From contig NZ_SACT01000012.1 in NCBI RefSeq assembly GCF_004016515.1, positions 1-56,632 on the forward strand: a DNA stretch of 56,632 nt, given 5' to 3'. How positions within the stretch are numbered: position 1 is the first letter of the stretch; each line of letters starts with the position of its first letter. This DNA comes from Rubrivivax albus (GTDB lineage Bacteria > Pseudomonadota > Gammaproteobacteria > Burkholderiales > Burkholderiaceae_C). Of the stretch, positions 33,139 to 41,585 are shown piece after piece. Below the pieces are notes generated by a model that worked only from the letters and a program-made list of their open reading frames with translations, was not told the origin of the DNA and made no database searches. Position numbers and translations under genes: made by a program.

Positions 33139-33717
33139 ATGAGACTGCACGACCTTCAGTACCTGCCCCCGGTCGCACTTGCGGCATCGCAGACGGTCTA
33201 CCGGGTACAGCGCACCCGATCTCGCCCGGGAGCGGTGGCGATCGGGCCCTTGAAGATGGCGCCGATCGGCGACTTGTCCAGCCGGTTTGCCATCGCCAAT
33301 GCGGCGACGTGCTACTTCGCGGAAAGCCCAGAGACGGCGCTTTACGAGTCCCTGGTGCGGCGAGAAGCCGTTTCGCTGTCGATCGGCGTCGCTGCCGGCC
33401 GACAGTTGCTGTGCGTGCGTACGACACGCCCCATTCAGCTCCTTGATCTGCGGCCGCACGCTTCCTCTTGGCCAGTGCTTCAGTCCCTGCGCTTCTCGGC
33501 GACCCAGGACATCGCGGCCGAGGCTGCGGCGGATGGGTTCGAAGGGATCGCCTACCGTTCCGCGCAGCACTACGGCCAGGACTGCTTCGTCGTGTTCGGC
33601 GTGGGTCTCAAGGCTTTCAGGCTGGTCTGGCGCGAGCCGCTGATGCTCCCGGATGGCTCCATGCACCAGGCGCTGGCTGCTGCGATTCGCGGTGGCCAGA
33701 TCATGTTGGCTCCGTAG
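33139..33717 (+). CDS. RES-domain toxin
   Basis: 192 residues. RES toxins degrade or ADP-ribosylate NAD-linked targets. Family marks visible here are the early VYRVQRTRSRPGAVAIGP (Arg near residue 26), FAESPETALYESLVRREA with the conserved Tyr and Glu, and the late DGFEGIAYRSAQHYGQDCFV with its Ser. The reading frame is intact and sits ten bases after the antitoxin. It probably stabilises the element in its host. Confidence 0.88.
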   Translation: MRLHDLQYLPPVALAASQTVYRVQRTRSRPGAVAIGPLKMAPIGDLSSRFAIANAATCYFAESPETALYESLVRREAVSLSIGVAAGRQLLCVRTTRPIQLLDLRPHASSWPVLQSLRFSATQDIAAEAAADGFEGIAYRSAQHYGQDCFVVFGVGLKAFRLVWREPLMLPDGSMHQALAAAIRGGQIMLAP

Positions 33718-33729
33718 CGCTGGGCTGAT

Positions 33730-33749
33730 CGGCGGGACTACGCCCGCCG
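33730..33749. terminator. Hairpin between convergent RES toxin and DUF4400 genes
   Basis: CGGCGGG at 33730-33736 and CCCGCCG at 33743-33749 form a perfect seven-base stem with a six-base loop, in the gap where the plus-strand toxin and minus-strand DUF4400 genes converge. It overlaps the last codons of the latter. No clear T-run follows in either direction, so a terminator role is only likely from position. Confidence 0.4.
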
Positions 33750-34361
33750 GTGGAAGTGGGCGAAGCTGCGTCCGGACAACAGCGCCAGCGTGGCCAGGAC
33801 AGCGGGGCCGACCAGCGGGTGAACGTGCACCGGGACAACCATCGCCACGACTGCAGCACAGCTCAGCGTAATCGCCATGGATGCATACAACGCGAAGCGC
33901 TCCGGATCGTGGTGAAGGAACTCCTTGGACTTGACCACTCTGCTGATCGCGCCGTCCGCCATCGCTGCAGCAACGAACGCTGCCATCCAGGGCAGCCACT
34001 CCAGCATCGCCGACAGCCTGAAGGCGGCCAGCAGCACGAGTGCATCGATCGCACGAAAGTAGCTGTTCCCGAACAGCCGCTGGTTGACGGAAGCCATCTC
34101 CCGCGCCACGGCGCCGTCCACGCCGCTGGCCGCCGACTCGCCGGCGGTCGGGGGAATGGGTGTTGATTCGCGTGCCGCGCCCTGTAGGCCCAGCGCTCGG
34201 TCGAGGATACGCAGCGCGGGCGTCTCGCCCCAAATCTCTTCCATCGCCTGGTGCTCGCTTCGAATCTGCGCCAGGAATCGCTCTGGCGGATGCGCCGATG
34301 GCAGGTAGAGCACCAGCACCAGCAGGCAGAGCAGGGCGGCGATGCTGACGATGCGGATCAC
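33738..34361 (-). CDS. DUF4400-type ICE membrane protein
   Basis: 207 residues from GTG 34361, which overlaps the traD stop as GTGA; longer frames into traD are shadows. There are four hydrophobic segments (IVSIAALLCLLVLVLYL; ALVLLAAFRLSAMLEWLPWM; FALYASMAITLSCAAVVAMV; LVGPAVLATLALLS). The plan matches the DUF4400 proteins found next to traD in SXT/R391- and PFGI-like elements. Its role is unknown, perhaps with the coupling protein. Confidence 0.78.
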   Translation of the reverse strand: MIRIVSIAALLCLLVLVLYLPSAHPPERFLAQIRSEHQAMEEIWGETPALRILDRALGLQGAARESTPIPPTAGESAASGVDGAVAREMASVNQRLFGNSYFRAIDALVLLAAFRLSAMLEWLPWMAAFVAAAMADGAISRVVKSKEFLHHDPERFALYASMAITLSCAAVVAMVVPVHVHPLVGPAVLATLALLSGRSFAHFHRRA

Positions 34362-36307
34362 GACGGATGTCCCGCTATTGCGGCTGTAGTCCGGTTCGGC
34401 TTGGGCGGTGCCGCACGTGTTGCTCTGGGTTCGTCCGCATCCGGGTCGAGGATCGGAAACCGCCCCTTGATGATCCGCCCGCCCGACACCGAGGCGAAGT
34501 ACTGCAGGTTGGGCAGCTTGCCCAGCACGTCGGCCGGCACCATCTCCTCGAAGCTCTCGGTGAGCTGCGTCGAGTAGCTCGACGAGAAGTCGCCCAGGTG
34601 TGCATCGGCGCCGCTGCTCAGGCCCACGCGCACCGAGTGGATGGCGGTCTTGCCGAAGGTCTCGACCACGAAGTCCTGCGTCGGCCGGTCCTTGGATCGC
34701 AGCGCGATCAGGTTGTTCAGGTTGCCCAGCGCCATGCGCGCCGCGTCTTCGCTGCCCAGACGCTTGGCCAGGTCGGCCAGCGTCTGCATCGCGCAGGTGG
34801 TGAAGATGCCACCCTCGGCGCCCTTGTTCAGGATCTCGATCAGCGGCTGGTTGATGACGTTCGACACCTCGTCCACGAAGAGCGAGATGCGCCGGTAGCC
34901 GCCCAGGTTGTAGCGCATGCCCGCACGCGCTGCCAAGTCGGCCAGGGCCAGTGCGCCGATGGCGGTGGCGACAGACGGGTCGGGCAGCGAGTCGAGGCAC
35001 ATGTACAGCACATGGCCGGCGCGCTCGATCTTCTCGAAGTTCATGATCGGTCTGGCATCGCCAGCGTCGAAGGGGTCGGGCGACAGGCTGCGGCCCAGAT
35101 CGCCTGAGGTCAGCATCGAGAGCACCGGCAGCAGGTTGGCGGTGATCTTCTGGTAGTGCTCGCGGTTGTGGCGGAAGGTGCGCACCTGGGCGTCGAGCAC
35201 CTTGTTGCGCTGCGACTGAGGGACGTGGTGTTCGTAGAAGGCCACCAGGGCCAGCAGGTCCGCACTGGCCGCCTCCGACGGGCGCTTCATGTTGCCGCGG
35301 TGCGCATCGTGCAGCAGCTTCTTCATCTCCGGCTGGTCGCGCCAGCCGGTGCCGAGAAGCCGCTCGTAGAAGCGGCGCAGCGTCGCTTCCAACACGGGCT
35401 CGATGCCGCCCTCGATGTACTTGGTGAGCTTGACCAGGTTCGGCCGCTCCTCCAGTTCGACCAAGCCCTGCACGACCACGTTCACGGCGTCCCAGCCGAA
35501 GGCGGAGAAGGCGCCGGCCGTGTCCGGCGGCATGATCGACTGGATGCGCGAGGCGATCTCGGTGGGCTTCTGCCAGTTGAAGGTGAAGTCCAGGCGCACG
35601 CCGGCTTCAGGGAAGGCGGGGTGGAACTCGAGAAAGGTGTCGGGCTCGCGCCAGTCCTCGCAGGCGCGCTGGGTGACACGCTTCAGGCGGCGGCTGTTCT
35701 TGGGGTCGATGACGATGACCACGTCGCCGCGGCGCACGGCCTGCGTCACCAGGTTGGCCAGCGCCACGCCTTTGCCGGATTGGGTGGTGCCCACCAGCAA
35801 GGTGCCGCCTTCGAAGTTCTGCAGCGGCCGGTGCAGGGGCACCTCGCGCGGCTCGACGCCATGGACGTAAGGCAGGCCGATCTCCGCATCGGGTTGCGGT
35901 CGTGCGTCGTAGCCCAGCACCCGCAGCAGGCGGGGCGACACGGCGAACTCGCGGTAGTCGACCTTGGCCAGTTCGTAGAGACGCTGCGAGTGGACGGGCC
36001 GCCACTCGAAGCCGAAGCCCAGGAACACCTCGTCAGGCTTCGCCGTCCAGCGGGCGACGGCCCGTGTGCTCAGCACCTGGATCCCGCGGCCGGACAGCGA
36101 GGCACGCAGCACCAGCGTGTGAAACCCCTGCGCCAGCCGCAGGACGCCCATCGCCAGGCAGAAAGCGGCGAGCGGGAGTGCGAGCTGTCGCGGGAGCAGG
36201 CCCAGCCCGCCGGTGACTGCGAAGAACAGCAGGGCGGGCGCCCAGACGGCGGCGGCGTACACCTCGTAGGCGCGCCGCCAGGGCATCTCGTAGCGGCGCA
36301 TGAGCAT
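34358..36307 (-). CDS. traD: TraD, conjugative coupling protein
   Basis: 649 residues from ATG 36307, one base after the upstream stop. Two N-terminal membrane segments lie within residues 15-65. Walker A is VGTTQSGKGVALAN (173-180), Walker B is ISLFVDEVSNVIN, and the sensor region is TTCAMQTLADLAKRLGSEDA. It belongs to the SXT/IncA-C-like TraD group. It links the relaxosome to the secretion channel and pumps DNA. All ATPase motifs are intact, unlike those of the TraI-like protein encoded just upstream. Confidence 0.92.
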   Translation of the reverse strand: MLMRRYEMPWRRAYEVYAAAVWAPALLFFAVTGGLGLLPRQLALPLAAFCLAMGVLRLAQGFHTLVLRASLSGRGIQVLSTRAVARWTAKPDEVFLGFGFEWRPVHSQRLYELAKVDYREFAVSPRLLRVLGYDARPQPDAEIGLPYVHGVEPREVPLHRPLQNFEGGTLLVGTTQSGKGVALANLVTQAVRRGDVVIVIDPKNSRRLKRVTQRACEDWREPDTFLEFHPAFPEAGVRLDFTFNWQKPTEIASRIQSIMPPDTAGAFSAFGWDAVNVVVQGLVELEERPNLVKLTKYIEGGIEPVLEATLRRFYERLLGTGWRDQPEMKKLLHDAHRGNMKRPSEAASADLLALVAFYEHHVPQSQRNKVLDAQVRTFRHNREHYQKITANLLPVLSMLTSGDLGRSLSPDPFDAGDARPIMNFEKIERAGHVLYMCLDSLPDPSVATAIGALALADLAARAGMRYNLGGYRRISLFVDEVSNVINQPLIEILNKGAEGGIFTTCAMQTLADLAKRLGSEDAARMALGNLNNLIALRSKDRPTQDFVVETFGKTAIHSVRVGLSSGADAHLGDFSSSYSTQLTESFEEMVPADVLGKLPNLQYFASVSGGRIIKGRFPILDPDADEPRATRAAPPKPNRTTAAIAGHPS

Positions 36308-36308
36308 G

Positions 36309-38024
36309 TCAGGGCTCCTCGTGCGCGGCCGGCTCGAAGGCGGCAGGGTCGAAACCATCGATGCAGGCTGGGGCAACGACCAGCCCGATGGTCGGCTCGC
36401 CGCGGAAGTCGGCCGTGACGGTGGCCGGGCCATCCCGTCCGGCATGTACCAGCAGGCCGACATCGGCCAGCGCCCGACCCGCCAGCGCGGGCTGCACGCC
36501 ACGCCGTTCCAGTTCAGCCAAAGGCACGAACAGGCCGGCCGCGATGGGTGCGGCGGCTGCTGCGCTGCCCGGCCCGTTGAGGGTGCCGACGATGGCCGCG
36601 AGGGCATCGCGCACGGCCGGATTCAGGCGCATGGGCGCGTTCAGCTTGAAGGTGGGCGCCGCGGCCGGCGGAGGGGAGGGTGCAGGGGGCGGCGAAGGGG
36701 CTGCCAGGTCGGCAACGACAGCAGGGGGCGGTGCCGGGGTCTGTGACACCGGCGGCGGCGGGGATGTGCGAGCTGCCGGTGATGTGGCCACCTCGGTGGC
36801 GTCGAGCAATGAGAACTGGGTGCCGGGCGGCGGTGCGGGGGCTGGCGCCGGTGCAGTCGTTGTCGGCTTCTGGGTGGTTCGCGTGGTGCCAGGTGGGCAG
36901 ACCAACGAGATGGCCAGTGGCTCGGCCGGCGGCGTGACACCGTTCAGCAGGATCGCCGGCGATGCCAGCTTCACAGCCTCCGCGGCGGTCTTCAACTCCG
37001 GCGGCAGGACGAACCAGGTCGAGGCACCGTCCGGCTGCCGCGCGAAGACCCCGGCCTCCAGAAGCAGATCGAGCACCGTCTCAGGCGCCTTCGGGATGCC
37101 GGCCAGCTGATCGGCTTCGAGGAGTGCCTGGACATCGTGGGCCGCCTGCGGCCACAGCAGGAACAGCCCATCGGACCCCAGCCAGGCGCGCGACTTCTCC
37201 CGGTTCGGGAACCAGCTGGGACTGCCGGACGCCAGCCGGCGCATCGCGTCGACCAGGTAGCGCTCGAGGTGCGAGCCGAACTGCGGCACGCCGTAGCGAT
37301 CGGCGTTGGCCTGCAGGTTCCGGTCGATCACCAGCGCAAGCGAACGACGTACGAGCGCGTCGAGGACGTTGTGGTCACGGTAGACCGGCTGCCCGCTGAC
37401 GCTGGACAGGAGGTGCGGGACGATGATGCTGTTGTCCTGCGCCAGGTACTGGAGCGTGGCTTCCGGCACGACCAAGGGCAGTACGAACACGCCCAGGCCG
37501 CGCGACTCGGTGGCGTTCGGCCGCCAGCGAACGAAGTAGCGAGTGGCACTGCGTGATGCCAGCCAGTCACCCAGGGGGATGAGGAACTGCGGCCACTCGC
37601 CGCCCGCCTCGTCGGTCACGATCAGGTGGCTGAGCACCCGGTGCAACTCGCAGCATAGGCCGCCGATGAAGGTAGCCAGGCGCCAGCGGGGTTCAAGCTG
37701 GCGGCGCACCGAGATCGTCGACCGTCCGGAGAAGATGTGCGCGTCGGTGCCTTGCAGGCTGTAGAACGCCACCTCCAGCCCGAGATTCAGCAGGCCGGCA
37801 GGTGTGCTGAAGTAGTTGTCGGCGGTGGCGGGCAGCAGGTGGACGTAGCTGGAATAGCGCTGGAGCAGCGGCTGCACCTCGGCGTCGAAGGCATCACGGG
37901 ACAGGCCGAAGCACAGGCGGATGCGGCTGCGGAGGTCGTCGGCCGATGCCAGCAGGTCTGCAACCGGCAGGGCGGGGAAGCCGGGATCGGTGGCGGCGAA
38001 CGCCTTGAGCGGGGAGGGCGACAT
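36309..38024 (-). CDS. traI: TraI_2/MOBH relaxase-like protein lacking the catalytic residues
   Basis: 571 residues. Residues 15-170 follow the MOBH/TraI_2 plan closely (RYSSYVHLLPATADNYFSTP; LEPRWRLATFIGGL; LGDWLASRSATRYFVRW). The residues I expect for metal binding and catalysis are replaced, however: the HHH stretch is Asn70-Tyr-Phe72, the second-motif His is Leu81, and the HD of LLHDVGK is Cys125-Glu126. A Pro-rich linker (about 385-455) leads to a C-terminal winged-helix-like domain. The gene is immediately ahead of traD, the normal traI place. It may be a structural relaxosome part, or the relaxase may be encoded elsewhere. Confidence 0.82.
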   Translation of the reverse strand: MSPSPLKAFAATDPGFPALPVADLLASADDLRSRIRLCFGLSRDAFDAEVQPLLQRYSSYVHLLPATADNYFSTPAGLLNLGLEVAFYSLQGTDAHIFSGRSTISVRRQLEPRWRLATFIGGLCCELHRVLSHLIVTDEAGGEWPQFLIPLGDWLASRSATRYFVRWRPNATESRGLGVFVLPLVVPEATLQYLAQDNSIIVPHLLSSVSGQPVYRDHNVLDALVRRSLALVIDRNLQANADRYGVPQFGSHLERYLVDAMRRLASGSPSWFPNREKSRAWLGSDGLFLLWPQAAHDVQALLEADQLAGIPKAPETVLDLLLEAGVFARQPDGASTWFVLPPELKTAAEAVKLASPAILLNGVTPPAEPLAISLVCPPGTTRTTQKPTTTAPAPAPAPPPGTQFSLLDATEVATSPAARTSPPPPVSQTPAPPPAVVADLAAPSPPPAPSPPPAAAPTFKLNAPMRLNPAVRDALAAIVGTLNGPGSAAAAAPIAAGLFVPLAELERRGVQPALAGRALADVGLLVHAGRDGPATVTADFRGEPTIGLVVAPACIDGFDPAAFEPAAHEEP

Positions 38025-38200
38025 GACGGACGCGGCAGAGCGTCGGTCATGCTGGAGTCATGAGCGCTGAACGTGTCGGCGAGAGGCGCGGGAAAGAGGA
38101 GGGGTTTCGCGATCGAGATGCAATTGGCCACGCCGGGCGCGCGTGCGGGCGGTGTCCGGTCGGAGCGAGCCAGCGGATCTGGCCCGCTCACGGGGCGTGC

Positions 38201-38674
38201 TCACCAGCCTTCCATCCAACTCGTCAGCCGCAGCGTTGCCTTGGCGATGTGCCGCTCCACCGCCTTGACCGACAGACCATGCTCGCGAGCGATCTCCGTG
38301 TAGGACTTGCCTTCGACGCGGTGCGCCAGGAAGAACGCGCGCGTCCTCTCCGGCAGCCGCCCTACGCCGATGCTCAGGCGCTCGAGGCGCTCGCGGGCCA
38401 GGAGGGTCGCTTCGGCGCTGGGCGTCGCGTCAATGAGAACCACGTCCTCGAGCACGACTTCGGTGCCACGGCTCAGGCTCTGGCGGTGGGTGTCGATGGA
38501 CAGGTTCAGCGCAGCGCGCATCAGGAAGGCTTCTGGCTGGACCACCGGTTGCCCTTGTTCGTACTGCGCCAGCCGGACCCAGGCTTCCTGCACCAGATCC
38601 TCGGCATCGTGTTCCGAGCGACCTCGGCGTATCAGTGCCGCCTTGACCTTGGCGAAGATGGGGCGCCAGTTCAC
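38201..38674 (-). CDS. ECF (FecI-like) sigma factor coupled to a transposase-like gene
   Basis: 157 residues. Sigma region 2 is clear (HDAEDLVQEAWVRLAQYEQG), as is region 4 (LPERTRAFFLAHRVEGKSYT then EIAREHGLSVKAVERHIAKA), closest to FecI-type factors. GTG 38674 overlaps the upstream stop as GTGA; an ATG at 38731 would add an unlikely Arg-rich stretch. No FecR-like anti-sigma or TonB receptor gene is adjacent, so iron-siderophore control is doubtful here. Confidence 0.85.
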   Translation of the reverse strand: MNWRPIFAKVKAALIRRGRSEHDAEDLVQEAWVRLAQYEQGQPVVQPEAFLMRAALNLSIDTHRQSLSRGTEVVLEDVVLIDATPSAEATLLARERLERLSIGVGRLPERTRAFFLAHRVEGKSYTEIAREHGLSVKAVERHIAKATLRLTSWMEGW

Positions 38675-39321
38675 CGGGCCGGGCCACTCTCGGCGATAGG
38701 CAGCTCCCAGCGTTGACCCGTGATCGCCCACGGCGACCCCAGGCCGGAAGGACGGTGCCGCGCGCCGCTGGAGATGTTCGAGGATGTTTCGATGCGTCGA
38801 CTGGCCTGCGCCAACGAACGCGCCACCAGCTCCAGGGCATCTGCCGCGCTGTTGAGCGGCGCCATGCGTCTCAGGCGCCGAACGATCGTTGCATTGATGC
38901 GGTCGGCCAGCGAGGTGGTGCGCTCGGCGATCCTGTGTTGCCGAGCCGTGAGTTCAAGCGACGCCAAGGAAACCGGTGTACAGGCCGAGCGGTAGACCAG
39001 GGTTGGATTGCCAGGAAAGTCTGCCGCCACGGCCTCCGCGTCGTCGGTGATCAGGATCCGGATCCTCTCTACGCCACGGCGTCGGAGTTCCTCTTCGGCC
39101 AGCGCCCAGGTCGGCTGGCTTCCATCCTGGGTTGCCCAGTTGCCAAGGATCTCCGTCTCGCCGGACGCGAGAGCGCCTACCGCCCACAGCCCTTGGGAGC
39201 CATCACCCGACCCGCTGGTCGAGGTTCGCCACGAAACTGATCTGCCATAGACGACGAGGTAGCGGGCGCAAAGTAGCAGGCGACTGCTGGCAGCGCAGTT
39301 GTCTGGAGCGGAATCGAACAC
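38671..39321 (-). CDS. Degenerate mutator/IS256-transposase-like protein, possibly domesticated
   Basis: 216 residues from GTG 39321, with GGAGG six bases upstream; a TTG at 39414 would place the operator inside the gene. The central region resembles the catalytic core of mutator-type transposases: LWAVGALASGETEILGNWAT, then ALAEEELRRRGVERIRILIT followed by DDAEAVAADFPGNP. The first catalytic Asp (usually in LDATY) appears replaced, there is no recognisable RC-x-H stretch, and no terminal repeats surround it. It overlaps an ECF sigma gene by four bases, so it may be a regulator rather than a mobile enzyme. Confidence 0.55.
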   Translation of the reverse strand: MFDSAPDNCAASSRLLLCARYLVVYGRSVSWRTSTSGSGDGSQGLWAVGALASGETEILGNWATQDGSQPTWALAEEELRRRGVERIRILITDDAEAVAADFPGNPTLVYRSACTPVSLASLELTARQHRIAERTTSLADRINATIVRRLRRMAPLNSAADALELVARSLAQASRRIETSSNISSGARHRPSGLGSPWAITGQRWELPIAESGPAR

Positions 39322-39388
39322 GGTTGACCTCCGTCGGGCTGCATCGGCGTCGGGCTGGCTTCTGCCGACTCGGCTTCTCGCGAGAAAG

Positions 39389-39428
39389 TCTAAGGAACTC
39401 TTAGAGAAAGGCAAGTGGAAATCTAAGA
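39389..39428. promoter_or_regulatory. Palindromic operator between the Xre gene and the transposase-like/sigma operon
   Basis: TCTAAG-GAACT-CTTAGA (39389-39405) is a perfect 6+5+6 palindrome. A further TCTAAGA half-site lies at 39422-39428, 33 bases from the first. The region is much more AT-rich than its surroundings and lies just before the Xre-type gene at 39439 and 68 bases before the divergent GTG 39321. It is the likely binding region of that Xre regulator. Confidence 0.6.
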
Positions 39429-39438
39429 CTCTCTGAAG

Positions 39439-39792
39439 GTGCCCCGACCGCCTTCCTCGAGCGCGAAGCCTTCACCAGCGATAGCACCGTCGTCAGTGTT
39501 CGGTCTGCGACTTCGTCAGGCGCGTGAGCTGGCTGCGCTCACCCAGGAGGCGTTGGCGGTGCGCGCGGGGATCGACGAGTTCACGGCAAGCGCACGTATC
39601 AGCCAGTACGAGACCGGCAAACACGTACCGAGGTACGAGATCGCGTGTCGGCTGGCTGATGCGCTCAAGGTCCCGGTCGCATTTCTGTACGCCAACGATG
39701 ACGGCACTGCTGAACTGGTACTGCTGTGGCAGCATGCGAGCGCGACGTCACGGCGCGAGGCGCTCGCTGTCTTGAGTGCTGGCGCAGCATGA
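39439..39792 (+). CDS. Xre-family transcriptional regulator
   Basis: 117 residues. A Cro/C1-type helix-turn-helix covers residues 22-85 (LRLRQARELAALTQEALAVR, then SARISQYETGKHVPRYEIAC and RLADALKVPVAFLYA). The start is GTG 39439; a better ribosome site is not obvious, so an internal GTG near 39498 is possible. It is divergent from the transposase-like/sigma operon across a palindrome and probably represses both sides. Confidence 0.85.
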   Translation: MPRPPSSSAKPSPAIAPSSVFGLRLRQARELAALTQEALAVRAGIDEFTASARISQYETGKHVPRYEIACRLADALKVPVAFLYANDDGTAELVLLWQHASATSRREALAVLSAGAA

Positions 39793-40258
39793 CCTGAATG
39801 TCAGCATGGCGGCTCGTTTAGGGGTCCCCTGCACGGGGGCTTGCTGCGGCCGACGACGGATGGCGAAGCCCAAAGGCGCCCGGATGATGACGGACCCGCC
39901 GATACGGCTGCCGCTTCGCCGCGGTGAGGCAGTGCCCGCCAGTCGCTTTCGACCCGCGCCGCATTGTGATTGCCATGACAGAAGGGGCTTTCGAAGTGCA
40001 CAGTATCGGAACGGCGCAGACCTACTTCGGCTGCAGACTGTTCAGAGTCATTCGTTGCTCGCTGGCTGAACGGCGGCGGCAGCGGTCAGCGGTCGTTCGA
40101 CTGATGCCGGCGTCCGCGACTGCTTCACCCTTTTGGACGGGATACTCACTAGGTGATGGTTGTAGCTTGACAGCGAGCAACCGGTCGCGGCTCGGGCGAA
40201 CTGGTGCGTACGACCCTGAGCAGTCGGGTGACCACAGGCCTGGGGTGCCGGCTAGCCT
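39793..40258. other. Intergenic region, no supported gene
   Basis: These 466 bases separate the Xre gene from the Mrr-like gene. Several overlapping short frames exist on the plus strand, but none has recognisable protein character or a good ribosome site. I see no clear tRNA, repeat array or terminator. It marks the left junction of the lower-GC cargo island at 40.2-45 kb, so an insertion junction may be hidden here. Confidence 0.4.
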
Positions 40259-41026
40259 TCAACTTACGTGAATTGAACTCGTACTAGCTACAGCACCCTT
40301 GCCTGCACCCAGTTGCAGCGGATGGTCAGCTGGCAGCGCTGCAACACACGCTTCAAGCTTGCCCTCCAACTCAGCAATCAGCGGCTCCAAATGCGTGACG
40401 ACGTGTTCAGGAGAGGTCAGCTCCTCCGGAAAGTCCCACGATGCTGCTGCCCTCGACATGTAGTCGGCTTCGAAGGGATAGGCGCCCCTGAAAGCCTTCA
40501 GGATGGTGCTCTCTGCTAGCTTGATGACGGCGTCGCCCAAGTATCCAAACTCTCCGCCATAGGGGCGCAATCCGTACTGGATGCGCAGGGACTTCGGAAG
40601 CTCCCAATAGATGACCCTGCACCTCTGCACGCGGTCATTCAGCTCTGCTAGCCGCATGGCGATGACCTCGGCGCCCGCCGCGGCTTCAGACTCAGCCAGA
40701 GACTGCAGATGGACGTTGGTGAGCGCTGCCGCCTCCTTCGCACCGATCTGGAAGCAGCTCTCGGACAGCAGGATGCCCCGATCAGCGCCGGTGTCGGAGA
40801 CTATCTCGCGAAGAGCGAGTACGTGTAGCTTGTTCACCGGAGTCTGCCAGCACTTGCACTCGACGATCCAGGTCACCTCGAAGCCCACATGGCGCGACTT
40901 CACGAGCACGTCGATGTCGTGCTTCGTTCTGGCGCCTTGCACCGTGACGTCAGTTTGTGCGTCCATCCCCAGCGACCGAAAGAAGGACGCAGCCTGCTCT
41001 TGGTAGTTCTGCCAGGCAGAAGCCAT
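40259..41026 (-). CDS. Mrr-like PD-(D/E)XK restriction endonuclease
   Basis: 255 residues. The N-terminal half is an Mrr_cat-like nuclease: DIDVLVKSRHVGFEVTWIVE then CKCWQ supplies the Asp and Glu-x-Lys residues, with a following ALREIVSDTGADRGILLSE strand-helix typical of the fold. The C-terminal half is helical and unrecognised, perhaps a recognition domain. Mrr-type enzymes cut modified DNA. It faces away from the base-modification-like genes 240 bases to the right, so it could be a companion or an independent defence gene. Confidence 0.72.
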   Translation of the reverse strand: MASAWQNYQEQAASFFRSLGMDAQTDVTVQGARTKHDIDVLVKSRHVGFEVTWIVECKCWQTPVNKLHVLALREIVSDTGADRGILLSESCFQIGAKEAAALTNVHLQSLAESEAAAGAEVIAMRLAELNDRVQRCRVIYWELPKSLRIQYGLRPYGGEFGYLGDAVIKLAESTILKAFRGAYPFEADYMSRAAASWDFPEELTSPEHVVTHLEPLIAELEGKLEACVAALPADHPLQLGAGKGAVASTSSIHVS

Positions 41027-41269
41027 GTGTCGCCCTCAAGCTGTTTAGGACCGGATGCTACGAGACCGCCTGCTAGAGTCAGCGTTAAAGCTGGCGTCGC
41101 CGACTTCCCTGCTTTTCCTCCCCGAGCAGGGGCTTCGGCGCGATGACAACGATGAGGTTTTGCCGACCCGGCATGTCCGGGGCGTTCTTTTGGGCCGACG
41201 CGCGGCCCGCGATGCTGGCCTCCGCATGCCGCTCAACAGCCGTGTTACATTTTTCCTGGGGGGAGTGAT

Positions 41270-41572
41270 TTGGTATACGTCGACGATGCCGATGTGCCTA
41301 AATACGGTCGTGGCTGGTGCCATTTGACGGCGGACAGCCTTGGCGAGCTTCACGCCTTCGCAGCTCGCATTGGCCTACCTGCCCGCGCCTTCCATCGCGG
41401 CGCGCGCCACCCCCACTACGACATCAACGCCGACCAGCGGCTGAAAGCTCTGCGCAGCGGAGCGCATCCCGTCAGCCCTCGAGAGGTCGTGCGCATCGCC
41501 AAGCAGGTTTTCGTTCCCCCGCCAGCCGTCGCAAGTTCTCCAGGCGACGCACAGGTTGCCCTTTTCGCATAG
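41270..41572 (+). CDS. DUF4031 protein
   Basis: 100 residues from TTG 41270, which has GGGGGGAG four bases upstream. The DUF4031 pattern is plain: MVYVDDADVPKYGRGWCHLT, ELHAFAARIGLPARAFHRG, then HPHYDINADQRLKALRSGA. The family is common in phages and actinobacteria and has no established function. It is 13 bases ahead of the thymidylate-synthase-like gene and is probably co-expressed with it. Confidence 0.75.
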   Translation: MVYVDDADVPKYGRGWCHLTADSLGELHAFAARIGLPARAFHRGARHPHYDINADQRLKALRSGAHPVSPREVVRIAKQVFVPPPAVASSPGDAQVALFA

Positions 41573-41585
41573 GGCTTCAGCGCAC

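Noticed and set aside
36642..36940. Short repeats within the TraI-like gene that look like a repeat array
   Set aside because: They encode a Pro/Ala-rich linker (APAPAPAPPPG-type) and are ordinary low-complexity coding sequence, not CRISPR or structural repeats. No CRISPR array is present in the window.
38675..38731. Upstream ATG 38731 as start of the ECF sigma factor
   Set aside because: GTG 38674 gives a GTGA overlap with the preceding gene and begins right at the sigma domain; the longer form adds an unlikely Arg-rich stretch inside the neighbouring gene.
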